64,000 bases of DNA, taken from contig NZ_PDZL01000016.1 of the NCBI RefSeq assembly GCF_002735705.1, positions 1 to 64,000 of the forward strand, in the 5' to 3' direction. Of the stretch, positions 16,562-22,253 are shown one piece after another. Position 1 is the first letter of the stretch. Each line of letters opens with the position of its first letter. This DNA is from Janthinobacterium sp. BJB426. GTDB taxonomy: Bacteria > Pseudomonadota > Gammaproteobacteria > Burkholderiales > Burkholderiaceae_D. The notes below the pieces were generated by a model, which worked only from the letters and a program-made list of their open reading frames with translations, was not told where the DNA came from and ran no database searches. Both the position numbers and the translations under genes were made by a program.

Positions 16562-16593
16562 GCTAAGATTCCTTTCAAACAACTTTGAGTGCT
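16558..16593. repeat. 36-bp cassette-boundary sequence, copy 2
   Basis: Matches 13998-14033 at 34 of 36 positions. It carries the start and ribosome site of the methyltransferase gene on the minus strand and lies just before the divergent membrane gene on the plus strand. The flanking coding sequences are unrelated, so the match marks a recombination boundary or a conserved control site. Confidence 0.85.
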
Positions 16594-16596
16594 CTC

Positions 16597-17205
16597 GTGA
16601 AGAAAACCTATGTACTTCTTGCTATCGCCCTGATCGGAGGATCGGTGGCTATTGCGATAATTGGCAACCAAGTGGGACTTACGAGGGACACTTGGCCTGG
16701 TTGGGTTCAGGCAATCGGCTCTATCGCTGCATTGGTCGTGGCAATTTTTGTCATGACCCGTCAAAACAGTGCTGCGACCAAGTTGGTGAATGAAACAGAT
16801 CTTCGAGCATTGCAGCGGCGAGCAAAGGCCGTCTCTGCTCTTGTGGATCGAGCCCATCTTCAACTGAGAAGCTCGATTGACGAGGTTCAAACGGAAGCAG
16901 AAAGTGGTACTACTCATTCCCTGAATATGGCGTGCCACGCAGGAGCGAACATATTGAGTCAGGTACGTATCGCTCTGCAGCAAATTCCCCCCTACGAGCT
17001 TGGCTCGTACGGAATGGTTGACGGGCTGCATCAAACAATCAACGCAATCTCTATTTTCGAAAGTACGGCGGCTTCTTGGCTCGGCGATCAACGCACCTCG
17101 AAACCTCCGCAACCGCTCCTGAATGTGATTCCCAAACTTCGGGATGCGGCTGACGTGTCTTACTCTGTCTTCAAAGCCGGCCTTGCAGAACTCGACATAA
17201 ATTAA
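16597..17205 (+). CDS. Two-helix membrane protein, W..W family member 3 (antisense)
   Basis: A 202-residue protein read from a GTG (MKKTYVLLAIAL); an in-frame TTG at 16585 is the alternative. Helix 1 is about residues 5-23, helix 2 about 37-55, and the core between them is TWPGWVQAIGSIAAL. The C-terminal domain is soluble and helical. It is head to head with the methyltransferase gene and tail to tail with the winged-helix gene at 17289. Function unknown. Confidence 0.75.
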   Translation: MKKTYVLLAIALIGGSVAIAIIGNQVGLTRDTWPGWVQAIGSIAALVVAIFVMTRQNSAATKLVNETDLRALQRRAKAVSALVDRAHLQLRSSIDEVQTEAESGTTHSLNMACHAGANILSQVRIALQQIPPYELGSYGMVDGLHQTINAISIFESTAASWLGDQRTSKPPQPLLNVIPKLRDAADVSYSVFKAGLAELDIN

Positions 17206-17292
17206 ACATCGAAATTTTTTAAATGAGATTGCTCTAGAGCAGCCCCATTCAGTCGCAGGACCGTCGAATGCAATTCGAAAGATCGAGTTCAT
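17206..17292 (-). pseudogene. Start of a possible interrupted operon gene
   Basis: An ATG at 17292 overlaps the stop codon of the winged-helix gene (ATGA), the usual coupling in this operon, and opens MNSIFRIAFDGPATEWGC. After about 29 codons the frame runs antisense through the membrane gene. It may be the remnant of a gene cut by the cassette. Confidence 0.3.
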
Positions 17293-17678
17293 GCTTCGCT
17301 CCCGCTACTGAGCTCTGCACCGAAAAAAGCTGCAACCAACAAATCACGACCGTGCTGGCCGCGTGGCCAGTTGCTGCTGCGATTACGGTACAGGTCGAAT
17401 TCAGCCTGGTCGTCCAGGTCGGGCATGCCGTACAGGGCGCGGGAATGGGTTGCTGCGGCCTCGATCAGCACGAGGTGCCCGGCCTTGACCAGCTTGGCCA
17501 GGCGCTTGCGCACGGTTTCGCGGTGAAGTGTCAGGTCCAGGGCAATATCGCCAATGGTTGCGGCGCCGCAGCGCCTGACCGTGGCCAGGATATCGGCGGC
17601 GCGGTCGGCATTAGCGGAATTGCGGATAGATGCTACGCCAGCAGGCGGGCGCGCGCGATTGTCAGCTTGGCCAGTCAC
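17289..17678 (-). CDS. Winged-helix phage protein, paralogue of the gene at 11848
   Basis: Start at a GTG that overlaps the KilA-N stop (GTGA) and follows GGAGG by 7 bases. The 129-residue protein has a helix-turn-helix (ATIGDIALDLTLHRETVRK) then a wing with KAGHLVLIEA, and ends RDLLVAAFFGAEL. Layout and end match the 136-residue protein upstream of the replication gene. It is a likely DNA-binding regulator; the target is unknown. Confidence 0.68.
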   Translation of the reverse strand: MTGQADNRARPPAGVASIRNSANADRAADILATVRRCGAATIGDIALDLTLHRETVRKRLAKLVKAGHLVLIEAAATHSRALYGMPDLDDQAEFDLYRNRSSNWPRGQHGRDLLVAAFFGAELSSGSEA

Positions 17679-18439
17679 AACGCCACCTCCGCCAGGACGG
17701 AATCGCGCCACTTCACTTGCTGGATGGGCGTGCCGCTGGAGTGCGCCTTGCCGGTGTCCGCCACGAAGGCATGGGCGCGCCCCCTCTCCGTCGGCACCCA
17801 ATGGCCGGCGATGCTCTCTTGCAGGCCGGCCTGCACCAGCAGCTGGTTGAATGCCTTGCCGCTCTTAACGAAGCGGCTGCCCAGTTCGGTCGGGGTGTAG
17901 TAAATCTCCTGGCTGGGAGTGGCCAGGTGCGTGCGCTCCATCAGCTGCAGCATGTTGACGCCGGTCAGGGCGGCCGTGCCCTGGTTCGCACTGATCGCCG
18001 CGGCGTTCTTGTCGAGGCCGATCAGGCGCGCAATGCCGAAGATGGCGCGGAATTCCTTGGCGGGCGAGATTGCGCTGGGCTTCGGCGCAGCTATTACTGG
18101 CGCCTGCTGGCCGGTGGCCACGGCGTCGAAGGTGCGGATGACTTCCAGGTGGAACTTCGGACTGATCCACATGGCGTAGGCGTACACCAGCTCCTTGCAC
18201 ACGTAGGTGCCGCCGTTGCGGCCCTGGGAAGTGATGGTTGGCAAACTCTGCGCCGGCGCAGAGTTTAATTCCGCTTCCAGCTCCTGGATTTCCGGGCGAC
18301 GGAAGAAGAATGCAGGTTGATGGCGGCTTTCCGCGCCAGCTGCCTTGTGCAAATCGTTGAGGCAAAAACGGCCTTCTTTATCGACCGCGATCAGCGTATT
18401 CGCTATCGTGATGCCTTTGTGTTGTACAATTTCGGTCAT
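17675..18439 (-). CDS. KilA-N domain protein, antirepressor-like
   Basis: A 254-residue protein. The KilA-N DNA-binding domain is about residues 5-105 (FCLNDLHKAAGAESRHQPAF, YVCKELVYAYAMWISPKFHL). A Pro/Ala linker leads to a C-terminal winged-helix region with YYTPTELGSRFVKSGKAFNQ. Phage antirepressors and Rha-like regulators share this build. The start at 18439 has only a weak GAAAGA ribosome site; a TTG 10 codons upstream is possible. Confidence 0.78.
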   Translation of the reverse strand: MTEIVQHKGITIANTLIAVDKEGRFCLNDLHKAAGAESRHQPAFFFRRPEIQELEAELNSAPAQSLPTITSQGRNGGTYVCKELVYAYAMWISPKFHLEVIRTFDAVATGQQAPVIAAPKPSAISPAKEFRAIFGIARLIGLDKNAAAISANQGTAALTGVNMLQLMERTHLATPSQEIYYTPTELGSRFVKSGKAFNQLLVQAGLQESIAGHWVPTERGRAHAFVADTGKAHSSGTPIQQVKWRDSVLAEVAL

Positions 18440-18472
18440 AAATTCTTTCGCGAATTTTTGTTGTTTCAAGGA

Positions 18473-18497
18473 AGCCCGCCTGCAAGCGGGCTTTTTT
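18473..18497. terminator. Strong hairpin between the 55-codon gene and the KilA-N gene
   Basis: AAGCCCGC and GCGGGCTT arms with a 6-base loop. The T-run (18492-18497) is on the plus strand, so as a terminator it would stop plus-strand (antisense) transcripts. On the minus strand it is a hairpin right after a stop codon and about 35 bases before the next start. Confidence 0.6.
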
Positions 18498-18664
18498 CAT
18501 TTCTGGCCTTGCAGTTCCTGCAGCATTGCTTCGTAGTGCTGGCGCGTCCGGACGTGGCCGGGATCGACCGGCAATTCGTGCTCGATGAGCACTTGCTGCT
18601 GGCCGCCCTCCTCGCCCAGCACCGCGCTGGTACCGGACTCGGGCTGTGTGGTCGACCAGGTCAA
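18497..18664 (-). CDS. Small phage hypothetical protein (55 aa)
   Basis: A TTG at 18664 overlaps the XRE gene stop (TTGA) and opens MTWSTTQPESGTSAVLGEE; the product ends with HVRTRQHYEAMLQELQGQK. Codon use is like the neighbours, with G/C in third positions. GTG or ATG starts are absent, so the TTG is inferred from the coupling. Confidence 0.58.
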   Translation of the reverse strand: MTWSTTQPESGTSAVLGEEGGQQQVLIEHELPVDPGHVRTRQHYEAMLQELQGQK

Positions 18665-18924
18665 GCCGCCACCTCGGCGCGCGCGATGCGCTTGAGTTCG
18701 CGGATCGACACGTCGAACACCTCGTGCATGCGGATCAGCAGCGAGGCGCCGACCGGCAGGCGGCCGTGGCGAATCTTCGAGATCACTGGTGGCGCCACTT
18801 CCAGCGCGCGAGCCAGAGCTGCGTCGTTCTTTGGGCCCTTGGCCAGTAGCATGTCGAGCAATTCGTTGTTGCCATGGGCGTCGTCCAGTGAGCGGTACGG
18901 CTTGATTGCAGTTGTTTGCGTCAT
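18661..18924 (-). CDS. XRE/Cro-type helix-turn-helix regulator (87 aa)
   Basis: The helix-turn-helix runs from about residue 35 to 62 (ALARALEVAPPVISKIRHGR) and a short helical tail follows. It could act like CII or a second Cro in the early operon; the operator is not visible. It precedes the 55-codon gene with a 4-base overlap. Confidence 0.75.
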   Translation of the reverse strand: MTQTTAIKPYRSLDDAHGNNELLDMLLAKGPKNDAALARALEVAPPVISKIRHGRLPVGASLLIRMHEVFDVSIRELKRIARAEVAA

Positions 18925-19000
18925 GTCATATTCCTAATTGATGGTGATTAAAGTGGCCGATTTCGGCCATGCGATGCTGTAGCTGTCGGGTACGGGTTCG

Positions 19001-19216
19001 TTATGGCGGCTCGCGCCGCGGCACCTCGTATTTCTTCGCCACCCTGTCGGTGGCATCGCGCCATTTCTGGCGCGCTTCCTTGTGCGCGGCCTTCGCTGCG
19101 CTCTCGCCCTCCCCGTCCTTGGCGCCCTGCAAGTCTTTCTCGGCCTGGCGGTAGATCATCGAGCGCTGGAAAACCAGCTCCTTTTCCTCGGCCGTGACCT
19201 CGGCTTGTTTATTCAA
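19001..19216 (-). CDS. Small charged phage protein (71 aa)
   Basis: Start at a TTG 6 bases after GGAGG. The product is a highly charged helix (NKQAEVTAEEKELVFQRSMI, then EKDLQGAKDGEGE and ARQKWRDATDRVAKKYEV). A longer frame to 19276 lacks a ribosome site. Function unknown. Confidence 0.58.
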   Translation of the reverse strand: MNKQAEVTAEEKELVFQRSMIYRQAEKDLQGAKDGEGESAAKAAHKEARQKWRDATDRVAKKYEVPRREPP

Positions 19217-19233
19217 TGGCTGCCTCCATGCCG

Positions 19234-19524
19234 TTAAACCCGCATCCGCACGACGCGCGGGACGACACCGAAACACGGGCGTGGCGCCGGCAGAATCTGG
19301 GCCCTGCTATTTCCTGATTTGGGCCTAGCCCCGTTCGAAAACGGCGGCGTATCATTCCGTTTCGGCCTGGTGTCCAGGTGATTGCGGATGATCACGATCG
19401 TGCATTCGTTCAGCACGTCGCTGACGGTCTTGCGCATCGCTGTGCATGCGGCTTGCAAGTCAGCCTTGTTCTCGTCGGTGATGTAGCCCTTGACGAGCGC
19501 AGTACGTTTTTGCTTCTGTTTCAT
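19234..19524 (-). CDS. Small phage protein, possibly ribbon-helix-helix-like (96 aa)
   Basis: AGGAG lies 7 bases before the ATG. The N-terminal half, with ALVKGYITDENKADLQAACT and RKTVSDVLNECTIVIIRNH, has a strand then two helices, compatible with a ribbon-helix-helix or a similar small DNA-binding fold. The C-terminal 40 residues are Pro/Arg-rich and disordered. The assignment is tentative. Confidence 0.58.
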   Translation of the reverse strand: MKQKQKRTALVKGYITDENKADLQAACTAMRKTVSDVLNECTIVIIRNHLDTRPKRNDTPPFSNGARPKSGNSRAQILPAPRPCFGVVPRVVRMRV

Positions 19525-19639
19525 GGTTTTCTCCTGGTGGTCGGTGTTACAGGGTTTGGGTACAGCGAAAAATAGGCAGAAGTTGCCAACGTGTTAAATT
19601 TCTATTCCTGCATGTCAATTCACAGGAAAGGCAACCTCC

Positions 19640-19906
19640 ATGGAAAACGAAACTTATGTGGTAAAGCTCGCTCTGGATGCGAACGCACCGGTGCCTTGGC
19701 CTAAAGACGTGCCTGCGCCAGCTGTTGGCGACAAAATAACTGGCTTAATCCACGGCCTCGCAGTCAAAGGGACGGTGGTCGAACGTGAATGGGGTGTCGA
19801 CTTCGCTCCTGGAAAAGCGGTGATTGCCACAGCGCTGACGATCACTGTGAAATCTCAATCACTGGCGCAACCAAAATCGGCAACAGTCCAGCCGCTGAAA
19901 CTTTGA
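19640..19906 (+). CDS. Small phage hypothetical protein, antisense (88 aa)
   Basis: Starts MENETYVVKLALDANAPVPW, with AAAGG 8 bases upstream of the ATG. The middle (VGDKITGLIHGLAVKGTVVE) looks like a small beta-barrel. The gene opposes the surrounding early operon and its 3' end overlaps the next gene by 65 bases tail to tail. It joins the set of antisense accessory genes here. Confidence 0.58.
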   Translation: MENETYVVKLALDANAPVPWPKDVPAPAVGDKITGLIHGLAVKGTVVEREWGVDFAPGKAVIATALTITVKSQSLAQPKSATVQPLKL

Positions 19907-20237
19907 CGGCATTCGAACGCGGGCCGGTCGCATTGACGAGGTACACCACGGAGCCCTCGCGCATTGCGATGGTTGCCGTGTAGCCGCCAGCGCTGGGCGT
20001 CACTTCAAAGGTTGGCGCGAACGGGTCGGCGGACGGGCTCACGGCGGTTGGAGTGATAGCGGTCGGGCGTTGCGGTTCCGAAAAGTCTCGCAAAGCAACT
20101 GCGTCATCCCGGTGCTGGCAAAGTGTCGTCAGCAACGCCGTGTGCACGCATAACTCGGCCAGGATGGCCAGTTGAATGGCGCGGTAGCTAGGATTGGCCG
20201 CATTCCGAACTGCTTTTTGCTTTGTCGAGGTGCTCAT
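19842..20237 (-). CDS. Phage hypothetical protein (131 aa)
   Basis: Start at MSTSTKQKAVR with AAGGAG 6 bases upstream. Residues 10-45 are helical (YRAIQLAILAELCVHTALLT); a Pro-rich linker and a beta-rich C-terminal part with GSVVYLVNATGPRSNAVKV follow. I do not recognise the family. It is coupled to the 44-codon gene by an ATGA overlap. Confidence 0.6.
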   Translation of the reverse strand: MSTSTKQKAVRNAANPSYRAIQLAILAELCVHTALLTTLCQHRDDAVALRDFSEPQRPTAITPTAVSPSADPFAPTFEVTPSAGGYTATIAMREGSVVYLVNATGPRSNAVKVSAAGLLPILVAPVIEISQ

Positions 20238-20368
20238 GCTGGCTCCTTCAGTTGTTTCAGGCATTCATCGAGTGGCACGCCAGGTGGCAGCTGGTGCAGT
20301 TCGAGCAGCGGGATACGCACGATGCCGGCCGCCGGGCGCGGTGGGGAAATTGGGATCAGGCGGATCAT
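20234..20368 (-). CDS. Small phage protein (44 aa)
   Basis: Frame MIRLIPISPPRPAAGIVRIP through LHQLPPGVPLDECLKQLKEP, with ATGA overlaps at both ends: with the cro-like stop and with the next start. Such tight chaining supports translation. Function unknown. Confidence 0.6.
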   Translation of the reverse strand: MIRLIPISPPRPAAGIVRIPLLELHQLPPGVPLDECLKQLKEPA

Positions 20369-20688
20369 GGCTTCGCGCCCACGTCGATGCCGACAGCAGC
20401 GTGCGCAGGCACGGTGTCGAAGATGGCGTTGGTGGTGGGCGGTTGGCGGCCGGCGTGGCCATGCGAATGGAAATGCCCTGCCGCGCCGATTGGCTCACCA
20501 TAGATGTCGTTATAGGTGACGATCTCGCCCAGTGAAGCGGCAAACTTGATCAGCAACTTTGCAACTTGCGGCGGCATTTCCTGGCCTTGCTCGTAGTGAG
20601 ATATGTTGCCCTGCGTGACCCCAAGCTCTTTGGCAAGAGCAGCTTGAGTGACGTGTAGGCATCCACGGATGGTTTGAATTGGGTTCAT
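20365..20688 (-). CDS. Cro-like repressor (XRE/YdaS-type)
   Basis: A 107-residue protein. The helix-turn-helix is at about residues 13-40 (TQAALAKELGVTQGNISHYE); the C-terminal 40 residues are Gly/His-rich. It is the first gene of the left operon, back to back with the repressor, with four operators nearby on the two arms. The ATG lies 7 bases after the -10 element of PR, so the mRNA has no leader and no ribosome site. Confidence 0.82.
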   Translation of the reverse strand: MNPIQTIRGCLHVTQAALAKELGVTQGNISHYEQGQEMPPQVAKLLIKFAASLGEIVTYNDIYGEPIGAAGHFHSHGHAGRQPPTTNAIFDTVPAHAAVGIDVGAKP

Positions 20689-20695
20689 GCGACGA

Positions 20696-20724
20696 ATATT
20701 AGTCCGACTGTTTGAATATGTCAA
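20696..20724 (-). promoter_or_regulatory. Promoter PR for the left (cro-like) operon
   Basis: TTGACA (20724-20719), 17-base spacer, TAATAT (20701-20696), all on the minus strand. The predicted start is at or within 1-2 bases of the cro-like ATG at 20688. Operators flank the -35 and overlap the -10, so a bound repressor would block polymerase. Confidence 0.85.
20700..20710. promoter_or_regulatory. Operator site 1 (TAGTCCGACTG)
   Basis: Near-perfect copy of the dyad CAGTCSGACTG, overlapping the PR -10 element. The same position relative to the promoter is used at PL (24386-24396). Confidence 0.82.
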
Positions 20725-20735
20725 CAGTCCGACTG
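20725..20735. promoter_or_regulatory. Operator site 2 (CAGTCCGACTG)
   Basis: Perfect odd dyad, abutting the PR -35 element and just upstream of the PRM -35. Its centre is 25 bases from site 1. Confidence 0.85.
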
Positions 20736-20736
20736 T

Positions 20737-20763
20737 TTGAAAATTATTAGCTTTCCTTATAAT
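20737..20763 (+). promoter_or_regulatory. Promoter PRM for the repressor
   Basis: A perfect TATAAT (20758-20763) lies 15 bases after TTGAAA (20737-20742). The short spacer and weak -35 fit a promoter needing activation by repressor bound at site 2. The predicted start is within about 2 bases of the repressor ATG at 20772. Confidence 0.7.
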
Positions 20764-20771
20764 CTCCTACG

Positions 20772-21557
20772 ATGCCCGCACTCCCCTTATCTGACGAACA
20801 GCTCGCCGATGCCGCAAGGCTCAAAACTCTCTTTCAGGAGTGGCAGCGCTCGCGCAAAGAAAATAATCTTCCTCACTCGCAAGAGGCCGCTGCCGCTGCG
20901 CTTGGCTTCGGTCAAAGCGCTCTCACGCAGTATCTGAATGGGAAGATCCCGTTAAATGTCGCTGCCGGCGTGAAGCTTGCGAACTTGTTGGGAGTGTCGC
21001 TTTGCGATTTCAGTCCCGCTCTTGCTGAGCATGCCGGGAAGATCGCAGATGCGGTAGCCCCGCATACCGATGATGTCAGCGCTGCAAGCCTACCTGGCGC
21101 ACGCGGTGTGACCGACGACGACAATCACGCGCCCATCACATTACCCATCAAGATGGTTGCGCTACACCTCCAGGCAGGCGCCACAGGATTTGAGACTGAG
21201 GAAAGCTATGAAGATGGTGGCAAGCTGCACGTGCCCCGCCAGTGGATTGAAGAGAATGATCTCGATCCGCAGCGACTTCTGGCTATAAAAATCCGTGGCG
21301 ACAGCATGGTGCCGATGATGTATGAGGGCGACATAGCGGTAATAGACGTACACGACAGAAATCGCGTCAACGGCGGTGTTTTCGCCGTGAACTTCAAAGG
21401 TCAGGCCCTGGTGAAGCGGCTGAAATATGAGCGTAGGGAGTGGTATCTTGCGTCCGAAAATCCAGACTTTAAACAAGAGCCTTGCCGCAACGGCGAATGC
21501 AATGTCGTCGGCCGCGTCGTGCGCTTCGAGCCGCGCAACTTCAAGGATCGTCTATAA
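20772..21557 (+). CDS. CI/LexA-type phage repressor (S24 peptidase)
   Basis: A 261-residue repressor. The XRE helix-turn-helix lies at about residues 35-65 (SQEAAAAALGFGQSALTQYL). The S24 domain holds a self-cleavage site A135-G136 (LQAGATG), the nucleophile Ser178 in GDSMVP, and Lys215 in ALVKRL. RecA-stimulated self-cleavage would trigger induction. No ribosome site precedes the ATG, which lies at the predicted transcription start, as in lambda cI from PRM. Confidence 0.92.
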   Translation: MPALPLSDEQLADAARLKTLFQEWQRSRKENNLPHSQEAAAAALGFGQSALTQYLNGKIPLNVAAGVKLANLLGVSLCDFSPALAEHAGKIADAVAPHTDDVSAASLPGARGVTDDDNHAPITLPIKMVALHLQAGATGFETEESYEDGGKLHVPRQWIEENDLDPQRLLAIKIRGDSMVPMMYEGDIAVIDVHDRNRVNGGVFAVNFKGQALVKRLKYERREWYLASENPDFKQEPCRNGECNVVGRVVRFEPRNFKDRL

Positions 21558-22040
21558 ATGAAGGTATTGATATTCGTCCTAGGCGCAATCTTTGCGCCGA
21601 TGGCCCACGCTGAGACTTGGCAATGCACGAACGCAGCATCTGGCCGCGTCTACACCGTCAGCCAGGCCGTGCCGGCAGACGCATGCAAGCTGGTCAGCAG
21701 TACGAAGAGCCCGCACTCCCTCGGCCCAGCCCCACGCGAGCTGCAAGCGCCTGCCGCCCAGAGGGAGTCGAAATCTTGCAGCAAGGCCGCCGCGCAGGAC
21801 GTGCGAAAGATGATGTCTGAATTCGCAAAATGGGAACTCGGTAGCGACACCAGAAAAATCAAAGTCACCTGGAACCACAAGACCGATAGCCAGTCGGTGA
21901 ATGGAATATTGCGCCTCATGACCGCGTTTGCCGATGCGGACGCTTGCATCATGGGCTATCAACGCGAAATTCGCTTCTATCGGCTGGGTAAGCAGGAGGG
22001 TATTGCGTCACCTGATTACGGTATCAGGCTAACAAATTAA
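21558..22040 (+). CDS. Secreted Cys-rich protein co-transcribed with the repressor
   Basis: The ATG directly follows the repressor stop codon. Residues 1-18 form a signal peptide ending AHA before E19. The mature protein has four Cys (23, 43, 74, 130), enough for two disulfides, and a Pro/Ser-rich middle. Expression with the repressor means it would be made in the lysogen, in the envelope. That fits a lysogenic-conversion or exclusion role. I do not recognise the family. Confidence 0.72.
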   Translation: MKVLIFVLGAIFAPMAHAETWQCTNAASGRVYTVSQAVPADACKLVSSTKSPHSLGPAPRELQAPAAQRESKSCSKAAAQDVRKMMSEFAKWELGSDTRKIKVTWNHKTDSQSVNGILRLMTAFADADACIMGYQREIRFYRLGKQEGIASPDYGIRLTN

Positions 22041-22153
22041 TTCACCGCAAATGCATACCTACTGCGCCACATCGCCGGCGCGTGTGTACGGCTAGTGACT
22101 TAGGTGCAACGCGATCCAGCTCGTCGCGTTGACATCTTCGGCAATAGGTGAGC

Positions 22154-22184
22154 AAGGGGTGTCGACGCCGCGTCGACACCCCTT
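22154..22184 (+). terminator. 14-bp perfect hairpin after the repressor operon
   Basis: AAGGGGTGTCGACG and its complement around a 3-base loop. The following bases are TTCCC, not a U-run, so it may be an mRNA end stabiliser or weak terminator rather than a classical one. It separates the repressor operon from the ATPase gene. Confidence 0.6.
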
Positions 22185-22253
22185 CCCAATGATCGCTTAA
22201 CTTGGGCACTTTGAATAGTGTATTAAGCGAATTTTACGGATACGAGTATTATC

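Noticed and set aside
15503..16588. 361-codon plus-strand frame opposite the methyltransferase
   Set aside because: No domain and no ribosome site; the methyltransferase motifs fill the minus strand.
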